DNA of 57,114 bases from Bacteroidota bacterium (GCA_002862745.1 PKDX01000067.1:1-57114); one strand, 5' to 3'; positions 45,835 to 54,734 are shown, numbered from the stretch's first letter. Numbers and translations are program-made. The notes: generated by a model not told the origin, from the letters alone.

Positions 45835-46818
45835 ATGCGTCGATTTAACCTATACTTCATTGCACTTATCGTCTATTTAGTTGCGTTTGCTACTTGGTGG
45901 ATTATTCTTTTGAATAAACAAATAACTGAGGTTGCTGAGTTGAGAAAAAGCGATCTTTTGGAAGGCACAGCATGCCAAGAAAATGACAGCTCAGGTTGTC
46001 TGAAAGCCCTTGAAAAAAATGCCAATGACTTGAGAAGAGAACAAACCATGATAGCCACTGAGGGTTTTGTCTTTTTGTCCCTCCTCATCGCTGGGCTTGT
46101 CATGGTGCGAAACACCTATATGAAGGAAAGAAAGCTCAATCTCCAGCAAAAGAATTTTATACTGAGTGTGTCTCATGAACTGAGGACGCCTCTTGCTGCG
46201 ATGCGCTTATCGACGGAAACCCTAAAAAAGCGGGAGTTAACCAAGGAACAAACTGAACGGGTTTTGTCTGCGAATATGGAGGAGATTGATCGCTTGACGG
46301 GGCTGTTGGATAAGGTTTTTGTAACCACAAAGCTAGATCAAGAGTCGTATACCCTTGAATTTGCATCAATTGATCTAAGCAATCTTATCAGCGGTTTAGC
46401 TTCCCGATTCCAAGAGATAAAGCAGGTTAAATTGTTGACGGATATTGAGGAAGATATTCGAGTGGTCTCAGATTCCCAAGTACTGGAAATTGTGGTGATG
46501 AATCTCTTGGATAATGCTGTAAAATATGGCATGGGTAAGGACATAACGGTGCATCTTTGCCAGCAAGGTAATAATGGAATCCTCAAGGTTATTGATCAAG
46601 GATTAGGTATACCAGATGCTGAAAAAAAGGAAGTCTTTCAGCGCTTTTATCGCTTAGAAGATGAGGAGTATAAAGGTGTCGAAGGAACGGGTCTCGGCTT
46701 GTTCATTGTGAAAGAGTTGTTGACAAAGATTGACTCTACTGTAAGTATAGCGAACAATTCACCATCAGGTAGTGTTATCACTGTGGAAGTGAAGTGTTTA
46801 GAGGAAAGAAGTAAGTAG
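45835..46818 (+). CDS. Compact sensor histidine kinase with short periplasmic loop
   Basis: A 327-residue kinase with two helices (about 6-26 and 73-92) and a periplasmic loop of only ~45 residues carrying Cys47 and Cys55. The phosphoacceptor is His114 in SVSHELRTPLAAMR. The ATPase domain has NLLDNAVKYG, DQGLGIP and GTGLGLFIVK. ATG at 45835 is preferred over GTG three bases earlier. It follows the giant kinase by 18 bases and is followed by an OmpR-family regulator, its likely partner. Confidence 0.92.
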   Translation: MRRFNLYFIALIVYLVAFATWWIILLNKQITEVAELRKSDLLEGTACQENDSSGCLKALEKNANDLRREQTMIATEGFVFLSLLIAGLVMVRNTYMKERKLNLQQKNFILSVSHELRTPLAAMRLSTETLKKRELTKEQTERVLSANMEEIDRLTGLLDKVFVTTKLDQESYTLEFASIDLSNLISGLASRFQEIKQVKLLTDIEEDIRVVSDSQVLEIVVMNLLDNAVKYGMGKDITVHLCQQGNNGILKVIDQGLGIPDAEKKEVFQRFYRLEDEEYKGVEGTGLGLFIVKELLTKIDSTVSIANNSPSGSVITVEVKCLEERSK

Positions 46819-46874
46819 ACTTGCGGCTTGAGCCTCAAAGAGGTAAGACAATATTAAGGTCAACAACGTATAAT

Positions 46875-47570
46875 ATGGATATTCGCATTCTTCTTGCTGA
46901 AGATGAAAAAAACTTAAGGGATACCATTACCCTCAACTTAGAACTTGAGGGTTATGAAGTTGTCAGTGTAGCAGATGGTAAGATGGCCCTTAAGATGTTC
47001 GACGAGCAGCGGTTTAACGTGGTGATATTGGACATCATGATGCCAGAATTTAACGGTATTGAGGTATGTCGTAAAATTCGACTTACCAATAGTGATACTC
47101 CGATTTTATTCCTCACTGCGAAAGGGACGACAGAAGATAAACTCAACGGTTTCAAAGCAGGTGGAGATGATTACATTACCAAGCCATTTAATTTGGATGA
47201 GTTTCTTGCTCGTATTCGGGTACTCGTTAAGTTTAGCTTGCGTCAGCTTCATCAGGACTCGGGCTTAAGCAGTTACTCATTTGGTCCGAATCATGTGGAC
47301 TTCAAAACATTCAAAGCTGTAGGGCACAGCGGTCAAGAAATTAAATTGACGAAAAAAGAGGCCCTATTGCTAAAGCTCCTTCTCGACCGGAAAAATCAAG
47401 TCGTCTCCAGACAGCAGATTCTTCAATATGTATGGGGGTATGACGTGTATCCTTCAACCCGTACGATTGATAATTTTATTCTATCCTTTCGTAAATATTT
47501 CGAGTCGGATCCCAAGAATCCCCAGTATATTCAAAGTATCCGCGGAGTAGGCTACAAATTTGTGGAGTAG
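46875..47570 (+). CDS. OmpR-family response regulator
   Basis: A 231-residue regulator. The receiver has Asp53 (VVILDIMMP), acidic residues AEDE at 8-11 and Lys in YITKPFNLDEF. The DNA-binding winged helix (about 130-229) has LTKKEALLLKLLLD, TRTIDNFILSFRKYF and SIRGVGYKF. It pairs with the kinase at 45835. ATG at 46875 is preferred over the frame opening at 46821. It is the last plus-strand gene before a 201-base convergent gap. Confidence 0.94.
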   Translation: MDIRILLAEDEKNLRDTITLNLELEGYEVVSVADGKMALKMFDEQRFNVVILDIMMPEFNGIEVCRKIRLTNSDTPILFLTAKGTTEDKLNGFKAGGDDYITKPFNLDEFLARIRVLVKFSLRQLHQDSGLSSYSFGPNHVDFKTFKAVGHSGQEIKLTKKEALLLKLLLDRKNQVVSRQQILQYVWGYDVYPSTRTIDNFILSFRKYFESDPKNPQYIQSIRGVGYKFVE

Positions 47571-47771
47571 CTGAGTTTCACAGCAATATTTTGTGTGGGA
47601 TATATCCTTTGCGCCTTGCGCTTTGTTATGGCATGATAAACGTCATTACTAAGTGTTTGTGACGTGATACTCATTGTGTGTCAAAGATGTCAAAAGTATC
47701 TTCGATCTTCCCCGTAGGGAGGCGGGATGTGGTGGGCCTAGCCCAAAGGAAACCCTCTAGGTCTGCCTAAT
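47571..47771. other. Convergent intergenic region with hairpins
   Basis: No gene is visible in these 201 bases between the regulator and the TonB receptor. It holds an imperfect inverted repeat at 47633-47674 (core ACGTCA and TGACGT around 14 bases). It also holds a GC-rich patch at 47708-47761 with TGGGC-CTA-GCCCA (47733-47745) and CCCGTAGGG. Neither has a T-tract, so terminator function is uncertain. Confidence 0.4.
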
Positions 47772-49712
47772 CTACCCCCAGCGCACAGAAAACCCAAGTC
47801 GATACCAGCGTCCCGGTAGGGGAACAATGCCTTGTTCTTGGTATTGTGTGTCAAGGATGTTTTGAATATCAAAGAATACAGAGCTCCGAAGTTTTGAATC
47901 GCTGTAGAACTTTTCGTAGGCAATACGTCCGTCCCACAGGAGGTAACCACCGTCAACAATGGTATTACTTCCATCGCTTGTACGAATCTGGTAACGCAGA
48001 TCATTCGTCCACACAAAAGGCCCCTGTTGCATGCGAACATAGCCCAGCGTTTGATGGCGAAAATGATTCTGTGCATAGCGAGTCTGTTGATTTGCAGGTA
48101 AACCTGTAGTCAAGTCGCTGTTTAACCAAGTATAACTTCCGCCAAACTGCAGAGGGCCATATGTGTTGCTGCGCCAAGTAAATTGCAATCCTTTGAGTCG
48201 AATCTCTCCAAAGTTGTTGGGTTGCCAATCGGTCGTGTCACTTGGGTTTAGCGTTCTTGTCCACTCGATTAAGTCATCGGTGACTCGATCAAAATAGGTT
48301 ACACTGATTATGTTTCCTGCAGGTCGAATCTCCACTTCAATCTCTCCACCTCTGGCAACTTCAGCAGAAAGAGATGAGTTACCGATGTTTTGTGGTCCAT
48401 CATAGTATAAATCGGTGAAGCTTGGATTTCGGAAGCCCATACCATACATGCCTGAGATTTCAATCATTAGAGATGGACTAAAGACAAAGCTCCCACCGGG
48501 ATAGAGTCTTGTGCCGTAAGTTGTGTTGTGGTTGAGGTATAAGCCAGCATGAACTACTAATCGTTCTTGGAGGAAATCAAAGCGTTGCATAGCACGCAGG
48601 CCGATATCTGCTCTCGTTGTATCTGCAAGAGGACTGCTTATAATAGTGTGCCTTGCTTCAGCCAAAAGACTTGATTCCCCAAGCTTGAAGAGATCATTAC
48701 CCAGAACTAGTTTGGGTTGAAAGGCATAATTAGCACTAACATTGTTTTGGTTCGTTCGATGGTTGTTTTGGAAAATACTTGGATCCTGGCGTACAAAGGT
48801 GTAGATGTCTTTGTTGAGGCGATGCATGACACGGAAATCAAACGAATGTTGATTGTTTTTGAATACATAGCCCAAGCCTTGCATGGACGTATTGACTTCT
48901 TCTTCGGCTTCTCGGTCTGCGGGTGAAGCGTAGTAGTCTCTCGCACCAAACTTATTATAGAGCGATGCAGTAATCCATTTCAGTGCATGCTTGTTATCGA
49001 TATTCCAAGTCCCATTATATATCGAATTGAGGTTTCGATATCCGGAGTTATATCGAAATCCGTTACCCCATTCGCCACCTACAGCCCAATACTGCACGGT
49101 CTTTTTGGTAATCCAGTCACCATCAACAGTGAGTCCCTGGCCAAGGTAAGCTTTACCTGTAGAGTCGTCTTGTTGAAAGGAAGACCCTATATAGCCATGA
49201 AGACCAAGTGTTGATACTAGGCTATCACTCCCTCCATTACTGCGGCTTGCTCGGCTTTCGATCTCTAACATACCATTAGCCGCTCCTGCACCATAAACCC
49301 AGCTGTTAGGCCCGCTATGCATAGAAACCATGCGCACACCCATTGCATCAATGGGTAAGTTCATAGTATGGTGCCCAGTTTGTGCATCATTTAAGATCCA
49401 TCCATCGAGTCGTACTTGAGTCTGCTCAAAAGTTCCTCCACGGTAACTCAAATCAGCCTGGCTACCGGCTACACCACGGCGTCGCAGATCAAGGCCTGGT
49501 ATACGTTGTAGCATTCCATGAATATGAACCGCTGGTATCTGAGTAATGCTGCGATAGGGCAGGGTTTCAAATTCTACGGCTTCAACACGCACGCTCTTAA
49601 TCAATACCGGATCGATGACTTCTTCATCATTGGTGATTGGTGTCTGTGCAAACGATGAAAATGCGAGGTTCATGGCGATTGAAGCCATGACGAGTTTCTG
49701 GAGAGATTTCAT
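47772..49712 (-). CDS. TonB-dependent outer-membrane receptor (BtuB-like)
   Basis: A 646-residue receptor with a signal peptide ending near FSSFAQ (about residue 23). A plug domain follows (about 45-150) with IPAVHIHGMLQRIPGLDLRR, QADLSYRGGTFEQTQ and DAQTGHHTMNLPIDAMG, a pattern seen in BtuB-like receptors of Bacteroidota. Then comes a 22-strand-type barrel ending in an aromatic-containing strand (YRLGFSVRWG). It lacks the N-terminal carboxypeptidase-like domain of SusC proteins. The substrate is not provable; cobalamin or another metal complex is plausible. Its ATG directly abuts the FadL stop, so the two are co-transcribed. Confidence 0.88.
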   Translation of the reverse strand: MKSLQKLVMASIAMNLAFSSFAQTPITNDEEVIDPVLIKSVRVEAVEFETLPYRSITQIPAVHIHGMLQRIPGLDLRRRGVAGSQADLSYRGGTFEQTQVRLDGWILNDAQTGHHTMNLPIDAMGVRMVSMHSGPNSWVYGAGAANGMLEIESRASRSNGGSDSLVSTLGLHGYIGSSFQQDDSTGKAYLGQGLTVDGDWITKKTVQYWAVGGEWGNGFRYNSGYRNLNSIYNGTWNIDNKHALKWITASLYNKFGARDYYASPADREAEEEVNTSMQGLGYVFKNNQHSFDFRVMHRLNKDIYTFVRQDPSIFQNNHRTNQNNVSANYAFQPKLVLGNDLFKLGESSLLAEARHTIISSPLADTTRADIGLRAMQRFDFLQERLVVHAGLYLNHNTTYGTRLYPGGSFVFSPSLMIEISGMYGMGFRNPSFTDLYYDGPQNIGNSSLSAEVARGGEIEVEIRPAGNIISVTYFDRVTDDLIEWTRTLNPSDTTDWQPNNFGEIRLKGLQFTWRSNTYGPLQFGGSYTWLNSDLTTGLPANQQTRYAQNHFRHQTLGYVRMQQGPFVWTNDLRYQIRTSDGSNTIVDGGYLLWDGRIAYEKFYSDSKLRSSVFFDIQNILDTQYQEQGIVPLPGRWYRLGFSVRWG

Positions 49713-51257
49713 TTATAGTGAGTTATTAGTGCTTGATTTTTTGCCAAAGTGCATGTCGACTCCAACACTAAAGATGAGGGATCGCTTGCGGAAAGTGGCT
49801 TGATACTCTGGAACATAGCCTGCAGGCGCTACAGCAATGGCTTCACCATCAGCATATAAATGCGGAAGCGTATGTGTTTGTGGGATAGAATGGGTAAAGA
49901 GTGCTCCTATATTAAGCCGTGTTTTATCCGATACATTAAAGGCTGCCCCGCCTGCTATAGAGTGTGCAGAAAGCAAAAAGTCTCCATCTCGATGATATGT
50001 GGGCTTAAAACCTGCAGAATTGTAGTAGGAGTATCCACCGCTCACAGCCAATCGTGGTGTAATAGCATATTCTATGGCAAACTCATTTTCATTCTGATTG
50101 CTTTCAATCTCTTCTTCTCGTCCATTGAGGTCAGCTTGCTTAAAGAATCGCTGCTTAAAGGAATAGGCGAGCGTCAATCGATCATTAGGTGTATAGCTTA
50201 ATCCAAGACCAAGATAGGCGGGTAAATCACTTGAGATGACTTCTTTGTCGGTGTAAACTCCTCCACCATCTTTACCATCGATAACTTCGGTAACTAAATC
50301 GAAGTCAGTCTTGTGTTCATATTTAGCGGCGATTACAATATCCTCATGCGGTGTGATTTGTATGGACAGAATAGGGGTGAAAGCACCATCTTGCTGTTTT
50401 ACATCGATGTATCGATCGGCACCGAGTTCAGCATAAGCTAGTGCCGCGAGTCCGGCGACAGTGCTTCCTGTTGAATCTTCAACCCGATACAAATAGGTTT
50501 CAGGACTTTGCCACCCACCTAACTCAGGGTGATATACTTCAATATCGGTTACGTAGCCTTCTGCTTGAGTAATTTGCTGCGCATATCTTACTTGCGCGCC
50601 AACCGAGACCCAATCACTGATTTTGTAGGCAACTCCTAGAAGCCCTCCTGGGCTAAATCCGACACCTTGACTCTCAAAGTTATTGCGGTATTCGGTCAGA
50701 CCTGAATAATTCGCATAATTCCCAAGTGCTGCTTCATCCGCATCAATGGTGTTTAGAAAAGAGGCTTGAAGGGCAGGAATGATATCTGCAACTCCTCGAT
50801 CGGAGGCCGGCAAGTCAGAGAATTTTGCGCCTCCTGCTCCGGCAACCATCATAATGCCTCCATGGAAATTCCAATTTCCTTTCTTGTAGGCTAAAAAGGT
50901 ACTCGGGAAGATGTATCCCGAAGCCTTTCCCGAATAGCTTTTCGGACGGTCAAAAAAGACATAGTCATTATCGATTTCAACCCATTGGTTCAGCATTTGA
51001 TTATTAAACGTGAAATGAAAGCCTTCGTCAAGATTTACCGTTCCTGCTGGATTAAAGAAAACAGCATCAATCTCTTGGCTTGCCTGTCTTGCAGGCATTC
51101 TCACATAGGCCGCCGATTGATTAGGAATCGTAAAGAGATTTACTTGGGCCTGTTGACTAGGCGTTGGAGCTTGAATTTCCTGTGCGTTCAATACGTTTGG
51201 CAGTAGACAGAGCGCGCTCAATGCCACGCCACCAATGAATTTAAGTTTCTTTAACAT
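49713..51257 (-). CDS. FadL/OmpP1-family outer-membrane channel
   Basis: A 514-residue outer-membrane protein with a signal peptide ending at LPNVLNAQ (about residue 25). The region ARQASQEIDAVFFNPAGTVNL is the family's N-terminal hatch motif (NPA). Further motifs are GFHFTFNNQ, FSPGGLLGVAYKISDWVSVG and LPAYLGLGLSYTPNDRLTLAYSF. Family members admit hydrophobic molecules such as long-chain fatty acids or aromatics. A good TAnnTTTG promoter lies just upstream. The TonB receptor gene follows with no gap. Confidence 0.9.
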   Translation of the reverse strand: MLKKLKFIGGVALSALCLLPNVLNAQEIQAPTPSQQAQVNLFTIPNQSAAYVRMPARQASQEIDAVFFNPAGTVNLDEGFHFTFNNQMLNQWVEIDNDYVFFDRPKSYSGKASGYIFPSTFLAYKKGNWNFHGGIMMVAGAGGAKFSDLPASDRGVADIIPALQASFLNTIDADEAALGNYANYSGLTEYRNNFESQGVGFSPGGLLGVAYKISDWVSVGAQVRYAQQITQAEGYVTDIEVYHPELGGWQSPETYLYRVEDSTGSTVAGLAALAYAELGADRYIDVKQQDGAFTPILSIQITPHEDIVIAAKYEHKTDFDLVTEVIDGKDGGGVYTDKEVISSDLPAYLGLGLSYTPNDRLTLAYSFKQRFFKQADLNGREEEIESNQNENEFAIEYAITPRLAVSGGYSYYNSAGFKPTYHRDGDFLLSAHSIAGGAAFNVSDKTRLNIGALFTHSIPQTHTLPHLYADGEAIAVAPAGYVPEYQATFRKRSLIFSVGVDMHFGKKSSTNNSL

Positions 51258-51261
51258 GACT

Positions 51262-51289
51262 CAAACTTAGATAAAAAAATACACCTCAA
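51262..51289 (-). promoter_or_regulatory. Bacteroidota-type promoter for the fadL-TonB pair
   Basis: On the minus strand, TTG (51289-51287), 17 bases, then TAAGTTTG (51269-51262), an exact match to the -7 consensus TAnnTTTG. The -7 box ends only 4 bases before the ATG at 51257, implying a very short or absent 5' leader. Confidence 0.55.
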
Positions 51290-51314
51290 TTAAAATCTCC
51301 GCATATTCGCATTC

Positions 51315-52910
51315 ATGAATGTTGAAAACGAAATCGCTAGAAGGAAAACCTTTGCTGTTATTGCGCACCCTGATAGTGGAAAAACAACCTTGACTGAGAA
51401 ATTGCTCTTGTTTGGAGGGGCGATTCAAACGGCTGGTGCGGTCAAGTCCAATAAGGTTAAAAAGACGACGGCTTCTGACTTTATGGAGATAGAAAAGCAA
51501 CGGGGAATATCGGTTGCCACCTCAGTAATGTCTTTTCAATACGATAACAGGCTGATCAATATTCTAGATACACCAGGACACAAAGACTTTGCAGAGGATA
51601 CCTACCGAACGTTGACAGCAGTTGATAGCGTAATTCTTGTTATTGATTGTGTAAAGGGCGTAGAGGAACAAACTGAAAAGTTGATGGAGGTCTGTCGTAT
51701 GCGAGATACGCCCGTTCAAGTCTTTATTAACAAGATGGATCGGGATGGGCGCGACCCCTATGATTTGATTGAAGAGGTTGAAGAAAAACTTGGTATTCAA
51801 GTATTTCCCGTGACATGGCCTGTAGGTATTGGAAAGGAGTTCAAAGGGGTATGGCATTTGCAAGATCATCAAATGACAGCTTTTACCGCTGGAAGTGCTG
51901 GCGAAGAAATGACAGTTTTCAAGGATAAAGAGTCTGAGGAGCTTACCAATTTTATTGGTAACACCTATGCAGAACAACTCGATGAAGATTTGGAGTTTCT
52001 CAATGAGTTGTACGACGTGTTTGATCAAGAGGCCTACCTCAATGGGCAATTAGCTCCAGTGTTTTTTGGGTCGGCAATCAACAATTTTGGTGTTCAGGAA
52101 TTATTGGATTATTTCTTAAAAATCGCGCCATCTCCTGTTGCCCGCCCAACGCAAGCACGAATGGTTGAGCCCCTAGAAAAGAAATTTACCGGCTTTGTGT
52201 TTAAGATTCACGCTAATCTTGATCCAAAGCACCGAGATCGTATTGCTTTCTTGCGCATTTGCAGTGGGGTCTTTGAGCGAAATACCTTTTATAAGCATAC
52301 GCGCATCAATAAGAAATTGCGTTTCAGCAATCCCACGTCTTTTATGGCCTCTAAGAAATCCATCGTGGATATGGCCTTCCCAGGAGATGTTGTTGGTCTT
52401 TACGACGCGGGTAATTTTAAAATAGGAGATACACTTACCGAAGGGGAGGAGTTGTTTTTTAAAGGAATACCAAGTTTTTCTCCTGAGATTTTTAAAGAAG
52501 TCGTCAATCGTGATCCGATGAAGTCAAAGCAATTGGACAAAGGGATTCGTCAATTATCCGATGAAGGAGTTGCTCAGTTGTTTATTCACTCTGTCGGTCA
52601 ACGTAAGATCTTGGGTACTGTGGGCCCACTGCAGTTTGAAGTGATTCAACACCGGTTGCTAGGGGAGTATGGCGCTAAAATGGACTTCCAACCCTTAAAC
52701 TACTACAAGGCTTGTTGGATTCGCAGTGATAAGCCAGAGGCCATGGCCGAGTTCATTAAGCGCAAGCATCAGCATGTGGTTAAGGATAAAGATGATAACA
52801 ACGTGTTTTTGGCGGATTCAGCTTGGATACTCAAGGTATGTCGTGAAGATTTTCCAGATATTCGATTCTATACGACCTCGGAATTCAAAGTAGACCTTAT
52901 GGCCGGGTAG
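51315..52910 (+). CDS. prfC: Peptide chain release factor 3
   Basis: A 531-residue translational GTPase that recycles RF1 and RF2 after peptide release. The G domain has [12 protein letters not shown] (G1), RGISVATS (G2), DTPGH (G3) and [10 protein letters not shown] (G4). The family's characteristic [19 protein letters not shown] is present, and the C-terminal half ([18 protein letters not shown]) matches RF3 and not EF-G. The ATG at 51315 sits in a 12-base palindrome. It is divergent from the FadL gene. Confidence 0.96.
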   Translation: MNVENEIARRKTFAVIAHPDSGKTTLTEKLLLFGGAIQTAGAVKSNKVKKTTASDFMEIEKQRGISVATSVMSFQYDNRLINILDTPGHKDFAEDTYRTLTAVDSVILVIDCVKGVEEQTEKLMEVCRMRDTPVQVFINKMDRDGRDPYDLIEEVEEKLGIQVFPVTWPVGIGKEFKGVWHLQDHQMTAFTAGSAGEEMTVFKDKESEELTNFIGNTYAEQLDEDLEFLNELYDVFDQEAYLNGQLAPVFFGSAINNFGVQELLDYFLKIAPSPVARPTQARMVEPLEKKFTGFVFKIHANLDPKHRDRIAFLRICSGVFERNTFYKHTRINKKLRFSNPTSFMASKKSIVDMAFPGDVVGLYDAGNFKIGDTLTEGEELFFKGIPSFSPEIFKEVVNRDPMKSKQLDKGIRQLSDEGVAQLFIHSVGQRKILGTVGPLQFEVIQHRLLGEYGAKMDFQPLNYYKACWIRSDKPEAMAEFIKRKHQHVVKDKDDNNVFLADSAWILKVCREDFPDIRFYTTSEFKVDLMAG

Positions 52911-52921
52911 ATCAGTTTCAG

Positions 52922-53368
52922 CTACCTATACATTTGAATATGAGGAATCCCATCCTCGAGGTATTCGTCTCCTGTGGACTCAAAGCCAAAGCTCTTGTAA
53001 AAACCGAGAAGATAGGACTGGGCTGATATTCTACATTGTCCACTGCCATGAAGGGATTCCATAAGATCTATCGAACGTTTCATAAGTTCTTGTCCAAGCC
53101 CTTTGCTACGATGGTCTAGATGAGTCACTATACGGGATAAGCTTGCTTCCTCATAGCTCACGTTGGGAGCTAGAATTCGAGCATAAGCCACTATATTACT
53201 TGGTTTATCTTCTGCCCAGATGTGCCAAGCCCCTTCATCTTTTCCATCATTATCGAGATAGACACAATCTTGCTCAACAATAAACACTTCTTGGCGAAGG
53301 GTCATAATATTGTAGAGTTCAAGGTTGCTTAGCTTCTCAAAGGGTTTGTCAATCCAAGTAAGTGCCAT
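52922..53368 (-). CDS. elaA: ElaA-type GNAT acetyltransferase
   Basis: A 148-residue single-domain acetyltransferase. The N-terminal pattern LRQEVFIVEQDCVYLDNDG is characteristic of ElaA. The acetyl-CoA-binding motif A is SRIVTHLDHRSKGLGQELM, with the R/Q-x-x-G-x-G/A element RSKGLG, and the C-terminal LLGFYKSFGFE completes the fold. Its substrate is unknown. ATG at 53368 is preferred over a TTG at 53380. The stop lies 11 bases from the convergent prfC stop. Confidence 0.9.
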   Translation of the reverse strand: MALTWIDKPFEKLSNLELYNIMTLRQEVFIVEQDCVYLDNDGKDEGAWHIWAEDKPSNIVAYARILAPNVSYEEASLSRIVTHLDHRSKGLGQELMKRSIDLMESLHGSGQCRISAQSYLLGFYKSFGFESTGDEYLEDGIPHIQMYR

Positions 53369-53420
53369 GGTTCTATGCAATGCATGTGAAAGTTAAGATG
53401 GTTTTGTCAAACATTGTTTG

Positions 53421-53969
53421 TTACGTCCGCCGTGAAAATCGTTCAACAAAAAAGTGAAAGGCCCTTGAAAACATATAGCCAATAAGGCTTCCAAGTAGGA
53501 GTCCAGCTACGATGTCTTTTGGATAATGAACGCCAACAACCATCTGCGACCAGACAATGAGAAAGACCCAGATTAAAAAAAATATGGCCTGTATTTTAGA
53601 GAAATAACGGCTTCCTATCCAAAAAATAGCGAGTGCCATGTGATTGGTGGCATGGGATGATGGGAAGCTGTAGGATTTTGGACAATGATCTACAAGGAGT
53701 TGGAATCCTAAAAGAGGTTCCTGGCAAGGCCTCGGATGTGCGAAGAGCGGTTTAAGGATATGAGAGGACACTATATCACCAAGCCCTGCAGCGAGCGCTG
53801 AGTAGGCAAGAAGGGCTATGGCGACTCTCTTTTCTTGTCGCATAAATAAATAGATTCCAACTACAATGTATAGAGGGATCCATGTCGTTTTGTTGCGCAG
53901 GACCATAGCCAATGCATCAAAAGATGCCGGAGTAAATGATTGAATCTGATGAAGCCATTCTGCTCCCAT
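53421..53969 (-). CDS. PAP2-family membrane phosphatase
   Basis: A 182-residue integral membrane protein with about five or six helices, of the PAP2 lipid-phosphatase type (undecaprenyl-diphosphate, phosphatidylglycerophosphate or related substrates). Motif 1 is KPLFAHPRP (K-x6-RP), motif 2 is FPSSHAT and motif 3 is SQMVVGVHYPKD (S-x6-H-x3-D). In motif 3 the usual Arg after Ser is Gln. The catalytic histidines and Asp are kept. It lies 6 bases after the methyltransferase stop, suggesting co-transcription. Confidence 0.9.
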   Translation of the reverse strand: MGAEWLHQIQSFTPASFDALAMVLRNKTTWIPLYIVVGIYLFMRQEKRVAIALLAYSALAAGLGDIVSSHILKPLFAHPRPCQEPLLGFQLLVDHCPKSYSFPSSHATNHMALAIFWIGSRYFSKIQAIFFLIWVFLIVWSQMVVGVHYPKDIVAGLLLGSLIGYMFSRAFHFFVERFSRRT

Positions 53970-53975
53970 AGAAAG

Positions 53976-54707
53976 TTATTGTTTTTGAGCAATCAGGATT
54001 AATCGCGGAGAACGTTGCTTATCAAAATAGTTGAGCGAATAGTCTCCAAACACCTCTTTGCAAACGAGGTTATTATCCTTGAAGCATTGCATGAAATCCT
54101 CTCTGACTAGGCCGAAGACTCGTTCTTCATGCTCCTGCCATGTGTCATTTCGCTTAAAACGTATTCGCTTAATAAGGACTCGGTCTTTCACTGACCGTTC
54201 GATGTGATATTGTACTCCATTTTTCTCAATAACTTCTTCCGCTTTCATTTTCGCAACTGCAGGAAAGACATTGATAAAGTCAATAATCAGCAGTCCATTT
54301 TTCTTTAAGCAATCTGCAGCATGTTGTATAGGAAGCATGTTCTCTTCCATACGATCAAAGTAGCCCAAGCTGGTAAATAGGCTTGCAATTAAGTCGAATT
54401 GGCCAAATGGAAAAGGTTCTCGCATATCATGAACATGGAATGCCAGGCCATGTACATTTTTATTCTGGGCTTGTTCAATACTGTTTTTAGATAAATCAAA
54501 CCCCACCGTACTATGCCCTAGGTTCGCAAAGATTTGTGCATGTCTTCCTTTACCGCATGCCATATCAAGCACTCGCATGTTAGGCCGATTGATTAGATCA
54601 TGAAGATTTTGAATAAATGATTCAGCTTCCTCTTGATTGCGGTGATTATAGAGTGTGTGATAGTCTTCTGAATCAAACCATTCTCTAAACCAAGAATTTA
54701 TTGGCAT
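53976..54707 (-). CDS. Class I SAM-dependent methyltransferase
   Basis: A 243-residue methyltransferase. The SAM-binding motif I is RVLDMACGKGRHAQIFA, followed by the acidic motif II in STVGFDLSKNSIEQA, and the substrate side has FDLIASLFTSLGYF. The N-terminus WFREWFDSEDYHTLYNHRN is seen in a widespread group of unknown substrate. ATG at 54707 is preferred; the upstream extension does not look like the family. It is divergent from glmM across a 64-base gap containing a palindrome. Confidence 0.88.
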   Translation of the reverse strand: MPINSWFREWFDSEDYHTLYNHRNQEEAESFIQNLHDLINRPNMRVLDMACGKGRHAQIFANLGHSTVGFDLSKNSIEQAQNKNVHGLAFHVHDMREPFPFGQFDLIASLFTSLGYFDRMEENMLPIQHAADCLKKNGLLIIDFINVFPAVAKMKAEEVIEKNGVQYHIERSVKDRVLIKRIRFKRNDTWQEHEERVFGLVREDFMQCFKDNNLVCKEVFGDYSLNYFDKQRSPRLILIAQKQ

Positions 54708-54734
54708 GACGGGATTTAGCGTGTTTAATTGATG

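Noticed and set aside
42220-47570. A new defence or signalling island made of two kinases and a regulator
   Set aside because: All three belong to well-known two-component families, with normal composition and no mobility genes, repeats or nucleases around them.
47571-47771. Possible cobalamin riboswitch near the BtuB-like receptor
   Set aside because: The region lies downstream of the receptor gene, not upstream, and the conserved B12-box pattern could not be found. The region upstream of the FadL gene is also too short.
47738-48076. 112-residue minus-strand ORF overlapping the 3' end of the TonB receptor gene
   Set aside because: It is in a shifted frame of the receptor coding sequence and extends into the GC-rich intergenic patch. 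No start signal or protein-like pattern was seen.
51564-52049. 161-residue minus-strand ORF inside prfC
   Set aside because: It is fully antisense to conserved RF3 GTPase motifs and has no plausible protein features.
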